In this document: positions 1 to 12,109 of the stretch, piece by piece | Layout of the letters: each line of letters begins with the position of its first letter | Position numbering within the stretch: position 1 is the first letter of the stretch | Assembly (NCBI GenBank): GCA_038373865.1 | Contig: JAXGGA010003868.1 | Span: 1 to 64,000, forward strand | Direction of reading: 5' to 3' | Length of the DNA: 64,000 bases | Source: Uloborus plumipes | Taxonomy: Eukaryota; Arthropoda; Arachnida; Araneae; Uloboridae | Position numbers and translations under genes: made by a program | Notes under the pieces: generated by a model | Told to the model about the DNA's origin: nothing | Database searches by the model: none | The model's input: the letters and a program-made list of their open reading frames with translations, nothing else

Positions 1-29
1 GGGAAAATTCCAAAAAAGTCCTTGAAGAT

Positions 30-47
30 GCCCCACGTTGGGCGCCA
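30..47 (-). other. Primer-binding site of an LTR retrotransposon
   Basis: On the minus strand this reads TGGCGCCCAACGTGGGGC, starting four bases after the LTR end at 52. A TGGCGCC start next to an LTR is the usual form of a tRNA primer-binding site in Ty3/gypsy-type elements. It shows that the element's internal region continues leftward beyond position 1, so the LTR here is the 5' LTR in minus-strand orientation. The exact tRNA primer was not identified. Confidence 0.75.
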
Positions 48-51
48 AAAT

Positions 52-541
52 TGTAACGAGTCCGTAGCACCTTCAACTTTCTTTAAATGAACATTCCAAT
101 CTTGAGGAAGTAACTATAAATTTATTTACAAGTATGTACACTATTTACAAAAAGAGCAGAAAACAATTGCTAAACATCAGCAATTAGGCAACAAACAGTA
201 CACTGTACTCTCAACAGTAACTCAGCACCACGTATCTAACGTGAACAGTAATTAAGCAATTACAAAAGCAAAACAACCATCCGCACAAGCGAACGAAAAC
301 GAGCATCTCAGAAAACCCATCTGAGAAAAACTAACTGACTTGTGTTCAAGGCCAGCTTTTTATACTCTGAAGGACATTTCTACTACGTTCTAGAAATATC
401 TGGAATATGCTGTTTATTCATAAATTCGAACAATCCATTCACGAAACTTCTAGTAAAAAGAAAACAAAAACACACTCAGCGGGGAAAATGTCTTCACGCT
501 TATCAAATGTAGGGCAAGTATAAAAATTACAAAACGTTACA
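52..541 (-). mobile_element. 5' LTR of a Ty3/gypsy-like retrotransposon
   Basis: The segment begins TGTAACG and ends CGTTACA, the short inverted TG...CA ends expected of an LTR, and is 490 bases long. Read on the minus strand it has a TATA box (TATAAAAAGC, 364-357), then an AATAAA polyadenylation signal (126-121), then a primer-binding site just outside at 47-30. This order of promoter, poly(A) signal and PBS fixes the orientation. No gag or pol can be seen because the body lies off the window. It lies downstream of the visible transglutaminase exons, probably in the gene's next intron. A solo LTR is less likely because the PBS is present. Confidence 0.75.
357..364 (-). promoter_or_regulatory. 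TATA box of the LTR promoter
   Basis: The minus strand reads GAGTATAAAAAGCTGG. The box sits about midway in the LTR and upstream of the AATAAA signal, as expected for the U3/R boundary. Confidence 0.55.
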
Positions 542-664
542 GGGCCGATATACCAGTGATAAAAGTGATATCTTCAGATACCTTTGCAACATGACGTCAG
601 ATAAAACCAAAACTAATGAGAATAAAGCAAGGCAGGAAAAACAACAACTATTTACAAGATTTGT

Positions 665-669
<5 letters not shown>

Positions 670-722
<53 letters not shown>
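670..722. repeat. (TA)n microsatellite
   Basis: About 26 TA units in an uninterrupted run. Any reading frame through it encodes only Tyr-Ile repeats and is not a gene. Confidence 0.95.
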
Positions 723-725
<3 letters not shown>

Positions 726-1062
726 ATTTATATAAATAATTTTTATATGTTTATAGCAAAATTGAATGTTTGCCCATGTAGGTTGTTTGTAAATTTTCAT
801 ACGTCAATCTCATAATATGTTTTATTTAATTAACTAGCCGGGTACCCGGTCCTGGCCGGGTTTCGGCCGGGTATGGTGTTTTAGTGACACTCGTTCATGA
901 ATTTTTCAACATTAAAGTGCATATCTATACACACAATGGCTACTTCTGTAAACAATGGCAATTTTTTCTGACTGGACAAACTAAAAAACTGTATTACACA
1001 CCTTAAATACAAATGCAAGCTACAAATAATGTTTAGGTAAATCGGAAATGTTATAAGCTTGG

Positions 1063-1963
1063 TACAGGGTGCGGCGGAGAAACTTGCAGACTTGAAAAAT
1101 CAACTAAGGGAAAAGTACATCATGTATCAGTTTACTACTTTTTATAAGATATGGTACCCATTCTGAATTTTTATATTAGTTAGATTTAAAAACTACATCG
1201 GGAAGAATGACGGCCCCTGTTAATGATGCACTCATGTACCCTAGATTTGTTGCACTCTTTCGAGCATATCGACTGATGGGATGTTGGTGATAGCAAGCCG
1301 GATGTTGTTCTTCAGGCCTTGCAGGTGCCGGGTCTTGTCGTTGTAAACGATCGATTTGAGATACCCCCATAAAAAATAGTCACAGAGTGTCAAATCGGAA
1401 GAGCGGGCCGGCCACGGTGCGTCACCTTTCAAGGAGACGTTATCACTCAACTGGTGAACCACAGCAAGTTTGTAGGGATGAAACTGGAGTTCGTTGTGAA
1501 GAATTCGTCTCAGTGTCCAATCAAAAATCCCCAAAGCAGCAGCGTGTTTACGCGCCGAACGCCTGGGAGAGCGCAAAAACGACTCCCTCACTTTTTCGAC
1601 GTTTTCTAGGGTTCTGGAAATCCGTTGACCTCCTGGGCCTCTGTTTGCCACGCTCTCACTTTCCCTGAATGTTTTCACCCACAAAACAGTCGACTCCCAG
1701 CCAGGAATGGGAACAACGGGCTGAATTTTGAACCGAGTTCGGAAGGCACGTTGAGTGGCGACCACCGAAAGATTATTTGAAAAGTAAGATTCGGCGGCGA
1801 ACGCTCGTTACTCCTTTGTCCAACGCATGGCGACAACTAAACTATGAGATGACAAAACTTCAGGACCCTCTCTTTAAAATGAGACTCTTCCCACTCCTTT
1901 CTGACTACTCCTTGCTAATTAGCATCCAATTAAAATCAGCAAGCTTCTCTGTCGCACCCTGTA
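1063..1963 (-). mobile_element. Internally deleted mariner-type transposon
   Basis: The terminal inverted repeats begin CAGGGTGCGGCGGAGAA on the left and, read inward from the right, CAGGGTGCGACAGAGAA. They stay similar for about 30 bases. Each end abuts a TA (1063-1064 and 1962-1963), the Tc1/mariner target duplication. At about 0.9 kb it is short for a mariner (about 1.3 kb) because the middle of the transposase is missing. It is inserted in an older repeat. Confidence 0.8.
1187..1765 (-). pseudogene. Mariner transposase remnant with the catalytic middle deleted
   Basis: The 174-codon frame from 1765 to 1241 has an N-terminal helix-turn-helix region (motif SPRRSARKHAAALGI, about residues 65-80) of the kind found in arthropod mariner-like transposases. 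It then jumps at about residue 110 to the C-terminal motif WPARSSDLTLCDYFLWGYLK, which carries the third catalytic Asp. The stretch that should hold the first two catalytic Asp residues is absent, yet the frame stays open across the join. After the stop at 1241 the expected C-terminal tail (PDVVFKSN) continues in another frame to about 1187, so there is a frameshift as well. It cannot encode an active transposase, but an N-terminal DNA-binding fragment is conceivable. Confidence 0.8.
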
Positions 1964-2544
1964 AAATCAATCGCACTGGAGTCAAGTATTTCCAAACATT
2001 ACACGTAAAATAAGTCCCATCATTAGTTTATATCCTTGTGACTACATTGGTGAAAACATCTTATGTACCTAACTTAGAAATTTTTTGACTATAAACATTT
2101 TCTGTTCTCTAACTGTTGCCAAAATCAATTATCTTTTTATTTAGTCTCGTTAGCGATTATTGGCACAGATGAATCTAAAAATCCTAAGAAAGCAATAAAT
2201 TTCATACTTACTCCAGAGAAGCCTTGGTTCACATTTTCATTATGATCACCATTAATATTGTTGTTACCAGGCAATAAATTTTTGCAACAATGGACTGAAA
2301 ATTTAATCATTTAATGGGGAAACTATATGAAATTTACTATTTTCCATAATAACTTTTTTAAACTAAGCTTTTTAAAAATAAATTATAGCTTATCCTGCTC
2401 CCTGTTACTGCAGCTATCTACAGTGAAAAAATGGTTACAATCGGTCTAGTAGTTTTGAAGATTACCCCGGACATACGCATACAAAAGTAGTCTTTTATTT
2501 ATATAGATTATCTATTCTGACATTCATTCCGAGTTCACATTCTG

Positions 2545-2897
2545 TTTCTCGCAATGACGAATTGCGATAAGTATGTGGCGTACGTTCGAGAGCACATCAC
2601 TCGACTTTCCGCCGGTGCCGAAGAGTCATTTTAGTTCAGCCGATACAACACTCGGTTAGCATCACGAGGAACACCTTGGATTGGTCCTCACTTCTGACAC
2701 ACATTCGTACGACACGTGTTGGAGCTGACCAACTCAACAGATGGAGTCAGTACTCCGCCATGCAATTCTGCATAGTGGATCAAAGGCTGGTGGACCTGAG
2801 ACGCTGGCAGACGGTCAATTTGATAGAGGGACTTCACAGCGTTTGAGGTCCAAAAAAGAAAACTTATAGCAATATGTCATCGCTCAATAAAAAAAAA
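2545..2897 (+). repeat. SINE-like dispersed repeat with poly(A) tail
   Basis: It starts near TGACGAATTGCGATAAGTAT, contains GC-rich text, and ends ATGTCATCGCTCAATA followed by a run of A. A second member lies at 39535-39775 (start TGACGAATTGCAATAGG, end TTGTCATTGCTCAAAAAA). A short piece with the same start lies near 15120. The A tail fits a retroposed short element. No clear RNA polymerase III boxes were seen. Confidence 0.4.
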
Positions 2898-2985
2898 AAA
2901 AACTTCAATAAATATAAAGCTTACGTCTCAAAATACATGTAGAACTTAAAAAATACATTTCTATGCATGATACGGATACACTCAC

Positions 2986-3089
2986 CTGCGGATTTCTCTT
3001 GAGGAGTACCGTCTATCGTCTGCCACCCGTCGTACTTGGGCTCCAGGTCCGGACGCTTCATCCACATCTCGTTCCACACGTGGTAGTTC
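2986..3089 (-). CDS. Tg: Transglutaminase exon with catalytic His and Asp (last exon in view)
   Basis: 104 nt, acceptor TTTGAGGGCAG, donor GTGAGTGT. It encodes [18 protein letters not shown], then [16 protein letters not shown]. The His of YHVWNE and the Asp of IDGTPQE complete the triad. It ends with one leftover base. The next exon would be expected to start near a CGP motif, and none is seen down to position 1. The 5.1 kb intron before this exon holds two foldback elements. Confidence 0.95.
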
Positions 3090-6000
3090 CTGCCCTCAAA
3101 CCATAAATTAGCCATATATATTAGCCATATATATTATAACCATTTAACTTATCTTCCAAGAAGTAATTTAATAAGTAAAAATCATCAAATGGTTTTGTTA
3201 TTATTGCTTCTTAATACAATATATGGGACTTGGTGGCCATATACAAAGCTGAATTTCGTAATTTACGCATTTTTTGCTGATCATATTTGCATAGAAGTAT
3301 CCAGGACTGACGTTTGTACAACTAGAGATCTTGCAGGTCACGCCGTGTATTTAGCAACGCGTCGGATTTTTTAATTGCGTCGAGTTTCACCCCTACGTTG
3401 GTGACTGAATCATTTCAGCGTTACGTGAGGAACAGTCAGACTCAACATTTTCCCCAACATTTTGTAAACGCTCCTTCTATTTTAACAGAATAAAAGTCGA
3501 TACATTTATTACTCTTTACATTTATGCAAAGGTATACTTGACACATTCATGTTTTTGTTTACTAATATTTTTATTTGAAATTTCATTTATTAGAATGCAT
3601 CACGTGCATAACACCTAAAGTCAACCTCTTGTCACGGGGTTTATACTTTAGATAATTTTTGGTCGATTGATTTAGCGATGATAAAAATATTTTTGAAAAA
3701 AAAATTGAACCGACTTCGGAACTTCACTCAGCAAATGCTCTAAAAAGTAAAAAATAACTTTATTCTTTGAACACCATCGATACTACATTTAAACATAAGT
3801 TTTGAAGTCGGCGCAAAAAAGCTAAATAGAATCATTCGAAACTATAAATATAAATTTAAATGAATCCAGGTTCTTTATTCGCATTCGTATTCATTGAAAA
3901 ATACATATTTATGCAATGGTACAAATATTCAGCTCTCAATTTTCAATGATTTCTCTGAAAATGTTGGCAAAATATAGTAAACATCATTTTACCTATAGTT
4001 TTTGCGCCGACTTCAAAACTTATGTTTAAATGTAGTATCGATGGTGTTCAAAGAATAAAGTTATTTTTTACTTTTTAGAGCATTTGCTGAGTGAAGTTCC
4101 GAAGTCGGTTCAATTTTTTTTTCAAAAATATTTTTATTTTATTCTTTTTAGTGTAAATGTACATATGAAATAAGGTAATGTTTCCATTGCAAAACTTCAC
4201 CTAATTTTCTTAAGTAAATGCTTCATAAAATAAACTATGTAAGGAAAAAAAGGAAAGAAAGTATCAACGCGTCTAAAATTTGAAACGATTGACACTAAAA
4301 AATAATCCTCATTATTCTCCGGTATTTATTTGTGTACTAGTTTAATTAAAGGCTATATTAACGGCTTTTCAATTAATTTATATTTCAAAACAACACTAGA
4401 TTCTCGCAGTTCATAAAATTTCACGATACATACGTGGCCCGCTAATGAGTGTCATGTTTGCTTCAGTTAGGCCTTCATTTAAAATTTTCATGATAATTAT
4501 AAAAACTGTTTCATATCAATCACGTTCTGTAACAATGGCTTTCATATTTAATCATTTGGGACAAATCGCTTTAAATTTGAGCAAAAATATGGAGATTTTC
4601 CTCACTTTCTTCAGAATTCCTTTATCAAACCTTATATAAATTAAGACTAATAAAACCTGAAATATTACGAATCAATCAGTACCTGATACGACTTTCATTT
4701 CGTTGGAGTTCGGGAGAAAAAAGCAGGACATAGAAAGATACTCGGTTTAAAATTTTCAAAAAGACCACAGAAAGGAATTTTATTATGCAATCCGGAGAAG
4801 CCTGGCGATCAAAATGGTCATTATTACGATCCCAATTTCTTTTTCGAAAGATTTCTGCAGGTTCCCGTTATCGAACCCGGATCACGAGAGGATGGGACCA
4901 ATCGGAAAAAAAGACCTTTCTAACAAAAAAAAAATTTTTGAAATCGGTCCAGGCGTCTTCGAGTAATCTTGGAACATACCGAAAAAAAAAAAAAAAATTC
5001 TCCGACGAATTGTATAACCTCCTCCTTTGTTGAAGTCGGTTAAATAAAACAAACTGGATTTTTAAAACCAAGGTTCCAATGTGAATGAAACATTATAACA
5101 TTTGTTGAGAAATTATAATTTAAACTGTTGAAAAAAATGATGTTAGGATTATTCCGCGAGAAATGAGTCCTTTTGTCATGCACGTGACGATTCATCTATT
5201 TCATTAAAAAATAATAGGTAATGAAGATCTGTTTTTTTTTTTTTTTTTCAGAAATCGCACATATGTGCGTGATTTCCTAAACAACAAGATTTTGGTTATT
5301 ATGCTTTGAAAAATTTATTTTTTAATGAAATATGTGCAGTAGGGTGGTCACAAGTAACATGGGGAAAAATTTTTTTCAACTAATCTTTTGCGGCACCCCC
5401 CTAAAATGTGCCAATGGGCTAGAAAATGAGATTTGCATAGTTTTAACTTAATCAGATAATATTAACACGTGCCGCAAAGAGGGTAAAGTTAAGAAAAACA
5501 GCGATTTTTAGTCAAAAATTGTAGTTTTTACTCTGTAAAACCAAAACTACTGATCCTAGAAGCTTTATTTTAGTCTCATTTTGTAGGAAATTTTATTTTC
5601 TTTAAGTCTAATCTTATTTAAAGTTTCGAAAAAAATGATTAAGTGTTTTTCAGAATTTTCACAAGTCAGGCTGCAACGCAAATCCTCGAAATTGCAAGTA
5701 ACATGGGGAAATTTTTTTTTCAACTAATCTTTTGAGGCACCCCCCTAAAATGTGCCAATAGACTAGAAAATGAGATTTGAAAAGTTTTAGCTTAATCGGA
5801 TAATATTAACACGTACCTCAAAGTAGGTAAAGTTACGAAAAACAGTGAATTTTTAGCCAAAAATCGTAGTTTTTCCTCTGTAAAACCAAAACTACTCATC
5901 TTAGAAACTTTATTTTGGTCTCATTTTGTAGGAAATTTTATTCTCGTTAAGTGCTATCCCATTTATTTTTACTATCATGTCCAAAGTATTTATTTGGCAT

Positions 6001-9000
6001 GTTTCAGGTTAAATCGTAGAGTATATCCAAAATCAGAAGTTTTCATGCAAAAACCTAAAAGCATTAAAATATTAAAATTCATTTATTTGCTTATTGTTGG
6101 ATTAACTTTGGCAATTAAAAAAGGGGTATTTTCGCGCTACTTTAGAAATAAATTAAACAAATTTCTGTTAAAATAGAGGAATTAAGGGGTTAAGACGGAA
6201 AGCAGAGTTAAAATGACAATAAAAGCTTTAATGCACCTTTATAATTATACTGTTAAATTATATAACATCATTTTATTACTCTTTACATACAAATTAAGTT
6301 GCTGATAGCTTGAATGGGATACCTTTTGATAAATGAGGAAACTGTGCCTGCAAAAAGACAGTAAATAGTTTAATGATGTTTCATGACACAGCTGAAAGAG
6401 GTGTAAAATTAATTGCAGGCTTCAGTTCTTGACGAAAGACAAAGAGCAAAGGTAGCTTTTATTACAAGTTAATGCTGTATGCTAAATGCAAGCACAGTTT
6501 CCTCATTTATCAAAAGGTATCCCATTCAAGCCATCAGCAACTTAATTTGTCTGTAAAGAGTAGTAAAATGATGTTATATAATTTAACAGTATAAGTATAA
6601 GGGTGCATTAAAGCTTTTGTTGTCATTTTAACTCTTTGTTTTCCGTCTTAACCCCTTAATTCCTCTATTTTAACACAGAAATTTGTTTCATTTACTTCTA
6701 AAGTACCGCGAAAATACCCATTTTTTAATTGACAAAGTAAATTCAACAATAAGCAATTAAATGTAATTGAATATTGTAATGCTTTTAGGTTTTTCATGAA
6801 AATTTCTTATTTTTGATACACTCTACGATTTAACCCATTAATGCCTGACATTTTTTTTTTCCAAAGATATTTTGTATACTGGTTACAAACAGTGTCTAAT
6901 GGACGGGAAAAATAATAAAAAAAATATTATGTAAAAAATTAATTTTTTATTAAGGAAAGAAAAATCGTCCCTTAAAAGTTACGATAGACCCCAGAGGGTA
7001 GAAACTTTTTTTACTCAAATTTTTTTCTGCCTACGATATAATATTCAAAAAGACCTTTTATAAGAAGAAATAAAACCAGCAATTAACATAAACTGGGAAG
7101 CTGGGAATAACTTTGAAAACTTAGCTTTTTTCCTTGAGATTGTGAACGATGTCATTTTTGATAAAGATCATTTTGAAACTGCTACAGAACGCACTTTAGA
7201 ATGGTTATGTGCTGCAATCTGTTAATAACGAATTGAAACAATACCAAGGTACTAATTGAACACCATTATTTGGTTGAAATGTTCATTTTGGGGAAATTCA
7301 AACCCCTTTTTGGACCGTCCCTAAAAAGGGACGCTAGGCATTAATGGGTTAACCTGAAAATGCCAAATAAATACTTTGGACATGATAGCAAAAATGAATG
7401 GGATAGCACTTCATGAGAATAAAATTTCCTACAAAATGAGACCAAAATAAAGTTTCTAAGATGAATAGTTTGGGTTTTACAGAGGAAAAACTACGATTTT
7501 TGGCTAAAAATCGCTGTTTTTCGTAACTTTACCCACTTTGAGGCACGTGTTAATATTAGCCGATTAAGCTAAAACTTTTCAAATCTCATTTTCTAGTCTA
7601 TTGGCACATTTTAGGGGGGTGCCTCAAAAGATTAGTTGAAAAAAAAAATTTCCCCATGTTACTTGCAATTTCGAGGATTTGCATTGCAGCCTGACTTGTG
7701 AAAATTCTGAAAAATATTTAATCATTTTTTTCGAAACTTTAAATCAGATTAGACTTAAAGAAAATAAAATTTCCTACAAAATGAGACCAAAATAAAGCTT
7801 CTAGGATCAGTAGTTTTGGTTTTACAGAGTAAAAACTACAATTTTTGGCTAAAAAACGCTGTTTTTCTTAACTTAACCCTCCTTGCGGCACGTGTTAATA
7901 TTATCCGATTAAGCTAAAACTTTGCAAATCTCATTTTCTAGCCCATTGGCACATTTTAGGGGGGTGCCGCAAAAGAAATTCGAAAATTGATTTTTTGTGA
8001 CCACCCTAATGTGCAGCGTCACGTGCTGGCCAAAATGACCGTTTACCATGGAATGGCACTTTAGTGAGCCCATTCAGCAACGCGACGGATGCTGTAGTTC
8101 CCACAAGGCTCGGCTACATCGCTGCTGAATGTTAGTATGCGTACCAGGTCATATCGTCCGTGTCCTTCTCCTCCCCCTTGGGGTCGACGAAGCTGTCGAT
8201 GGTTAGCGTCTGGTTGGAGTCGTGGCCGGAGTTGAAGCACGTGACTGGGCGGCATGGGATGCCCAGGGCGCGCGACACTGAAAGAAAAAAAAAAGATACA
8301 GAGTCAGTCGTAACGAAGACCGACCTAGTTCCTTAATGAAAACCAAAAAAGACTGGGTTTTCTTTTTCTTTCAATTTTAGGCAGGTTGAAGTGACGCATA
8401 TTGCCGCGCAAAGCGCAAAAAATCGCATCTGCACTTCTTATAAAAATTAAGTTACGGTCATTAAAAGGTTCCTAGCCAGATATTTCACCTAAATACAGTT
8501 TTATGGTCATTTTCCCACGGGAAATATTTGAAAAAGTTTTATCTGAATCAAATATATGGAAGCGCAAAACTTTACACGGCCATTTCTCATTTTGAAGTCC
8601 TCTGCAGGTATAACTTTTGCTCTTAGCACGGCAGCAGAGCCAATAGTTCCCAATACGTTTTTGCTAGAAGGAATAGGAAGGAATCGGGACTTGATGAAAT
8701 CGAAGCATAAATGTATAAAACTTATAATACAGAGACGTATGAACCACGGGGCTGTAGAGTCGAAGTTAGACTAAGTTTTGGAGTAAGAGTGCTTTTCCAC
8801 TTAACGACCAGGTAACGGCGAAAGTCGGCCGGTATGCTATCATATCGTGCATTGCTTGGTTTTCCCTTTCAACCGATATCGTTTCGTATGCTATCGCCTT
8901 CCTCCAAAAATAGGGCACGGATGAATGAAGTCGACCCGATTCAAAAGGCAGAACGGGTGCTACCCGATGAGAATAATGCGATGAACAGCATCGCTCGAAC

Positions 9001-12000
9001 GGAGACGACACAATCGCCCTTGAATCAGGAGGTGGAAAAGCGCATAGAATATGTTACTGGATTTTTCGTGCTTCGATATCGGACAGCTGCAATCGTGTAC
9101 GATTTATCGCTGTCTTATTGTTAAGAGGAAAAACGCTCTAGAGGAGTTGGAGTCGGAGTAAAAAGCTTTAGAACTTCTTTAGAGTTGGAGCCGGAGTCGA
9201 TCATTTTCTTTCCGAATCCTTCTATGCCGAGGCTGCCGTGTAAAAATCGGAGTCATTGAGTCGGTTTGATTTTGGGTAAAGGCGTCGGAATCGAAGTCAA
9301 TTTCTCTTCGAGCCCGCTACTCTACTAAAGCTGCGTCATTTCTCTTTCGATTCCAAAACTTTACCAAAGTTACGGAGTCAGAGTTGTTGTCGTAGAGTCA
9401 GACCGATTTTGTGATAAATTAGTCGGAGTCGGAAATTGAATGCCTTAAAATTCCACTAGCTGGAGTCAGTCGTTTTTCAAATGAGGCCTTAACCTGGCTC
9501 TACCAGGGTTGTGGAAATACATTTGGAGTTACGGAGTCAGACTATTGTAGAGGAGTAGGATTCGGACATTTTAACTCCGACTCCACATCCCTATTATAAA
9601 CGATATCTGCTCAACAAAAGCCAATGCAAAGTTTGATACTCACGGGTGGTAAGGATTCCGGAGAATACCCAGCACTGTCCGTACTTGACGGGCTTTGCCG
9701 TCTTCATGTACTGCTGTACAATCTTGGCGCTGCCCACCCACGCCGTGGGGCTGATCCCGTCCTTGTATTCACCGTCCCAGCGCCCCAGCAGCAAGCCCTT
9801 GTCTTGGTTGGCGTTGGCCTAAGGGAAAAAACATTCAGCGCAGAGTAAGGATGGAGCTAGATGCCTCCGTAGGCTGATTTATTTAAAGAATTTTTCTTAG
9901 CTTGCTTTCTCTGTCATAGTGTTCACTAGGAATGCACCGATTAATCGGCCATAATCGGCCACTTTGAAGATTATTAATAATCGGGAAAATCAAGCCGATT
10001 AATCGGCGGATTTTATTTATTTTTTAATATTACTTTTAAGGTACACCTTTAATAAGAAATTATGATGAATACTTTTATTAATAGTAATGATTATCCTCAC
10101 ATAGTGGATACGAAGTTTTAAATAAAGTTAATTCTCCTATTTTAAACAAATATACACATACACGATTTTGCAACGCTTTTCATGTGTCGATGCTTTTCTG
10201 TTTAGCATAGTGCTTTTAAATAACCTCTAACTTTCAACGAGTAAAAGTCTTGAATTAAATTACTACTAATAATTGAAAAGTTCAATTAAAAGTACCCCTA
10301 AATTGCAGTGCTCACCACAGACTCCCCTCCCCCACCCACCCTTTTTTAAAATTTTATCTCTAGTTAACATAATTAACAATGTGTTAATGTAACATTATTG
10401 ACAAGATTTGAAAATTGGTTCTATGACATTCGATAAAATTTTGGCATCAGTTTGGGAAAAGTAGGAAAATGAAAAAAAAAAAAAAAAAAAATCTCAGAAA
10501 TAAATTACATACTATTTCTAAACAAAGATTTGTAAAAGTAAGAAAAAAAACCAGTGACGGTGAAATTGGTCGTATTAAAAACAATCATCCTTCTCATTAA
10601 TCGGCTCTGCCGATTAATCGGCCGATTATCAACAGTCGATTAATCGGTAATCGGAAATTGGCCAATTTGCTTATCGGTGCATCCCTAGTGTTCACATTTT
10701 GTTGTTACAAAAACGTGCTGCTAAAATCAATGTAAAATAATAGTAATTATATAACTTTTGCTAAAACATTCCAAAACTCATTTGGCTCCGTAACTTAAGC
10801 AGGCATATGTTTAGATTTCGGCAATTTTAAACTTTTCAAAGAGCGCAGGTTTTAAAATTATTCTGTAAACCGAATCATACAGTTTATCGGTGTAAAGGCA
10901 TTTTCTTGTTTCACCATACTTATTCAAAATCACTTTTAAACTCGAGCATACAAACTTGCAATATTTGGAGCAGATTACTTGTAAATATAAGCCGTTCTCT
11001 CTTTATGTGCAGTAGATTTATATTCAAACAATAGTCAGTATCTTCTTTTTTTTAAGAAAAACCCTTTAAATTTTAAAATCATTCTCCTTAAATAAATTTC
11101 AAACCAAAATAACTTTAAAATAAAATATAAAAATGCTTTTTAAAATTTAAAAATTATTTCTATCAGTTTGATTTGCACTAAAGTTATGAAATAAAATAGG
11201 GATTTAATTTGTTAATGACGCTATTCAAAAATTTCAACTACAGAACATTTTTTCGAATGAGATAGATACTGGTACGATAAACTAACTTTTATAACAATAT
11301 AAACTTTTTAGTAAAAATAATTATCACATATTTTAAAGATTGTTTTGCGGAAATATAAAGCATAGAGCTCAGAACATTGATGTTTTGAAAATTTCGACCG
11401 TCAAACATAGATGTTAAGGCAATTGATGTTTTGAAAGCATCGACAGCGATGTCAAACCACAAGTGCGAACATTCGTACATTGGAAAAACTAAGCGAGGCA
11501 CTCACCATTGCGGAGAGCAATGATGTGACCACGATAAGGTTGTTTCTTTAGAATGCTTGGATTCCACCGGTGGAGAGGATATACCAGCAGTTAAATATCG
11601 CTTTTTAATTTACTTGGCGATAAAACATATTACCAGACTTTGTGGCAGACTTATATTTAAAACCGTGAGATTCTCAGTGCAGATTGACATTTTAGTTGAG
11701 CTGTGATTTGAGATTTGTATTTTGAAGGAAGCCGCTGGCCCTGTAACCAGCATGGACCAATTGTGGTTATAATTAACTTTATTTTGTGTTGTAACGTGTA
11801 AATAAATGTATTTTTGTTACTTTATTCATAGTTTTGTCCTTTTGAAAGTCAGATTAAATTTTGATTTAAGAAGAATATTGTGCATAAAGATTGTAACCTG
11901 CAAATATTGGACTTTTTCTAATTGCTTTTTACTTTCTTCTATATCTAATATATAGAAGAAAGTATTGGTTTCGTGAAAATTTTCGAATGTCGAATTTTGA

Positions 12001-12053
12001 CGGATTTGCACGTTTTGAGGTGCGCTGAGTCCATTTCGACCATTTTTGGAAAA

Positions 12054-12109
<56 letters not shown>

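Larger units (their letters stand above)
831..2508 (+). repeat. Old dispersed retroelement-like repeat, split by a mariner
   Basis: The left part starts CTAGCCGGGTACCCGG, a GC-rich start resembling repeats common in arthropod genomes. The right part ends TTTTATTTATATAGATT after a line reading CAATCGGTCTAGTAGTTTTG. The same architecture recurs at 53560-54245 (start GCGCGGCCCGGCTC, end TTTTATTTATACGGATT). This suggests a non-LTR or Penelope-type retroelement without surviving reading frames. The mariner at 1063-1963 lies inside it. The family name is uncertain. Confidence 0.35.

Noticed and set aside
591..815. 74-codon open frame
   Set aside because: Mostly Tyr-Ile from a (TA)n tract. The same applies to frames at 60367-60748 and 61389-61577.
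1..2985. Next transglutaminase exon (C-terminal barrels)
   Set aside because: No acceptor followed by a CGP-type motif on the minus strand; this region is LTR, mariner and SINE-like sequence.
5994..6176. 60-codon open frame
   Set aside because: It lies within an arm of the foldback 5340-8008 and is not conserved in the other arm.
11506..11592. Mutually exclusive alternative exon
   Set aside because: An in-frame TAA, loss of the 5' third and no acceptor make it a dead copy.
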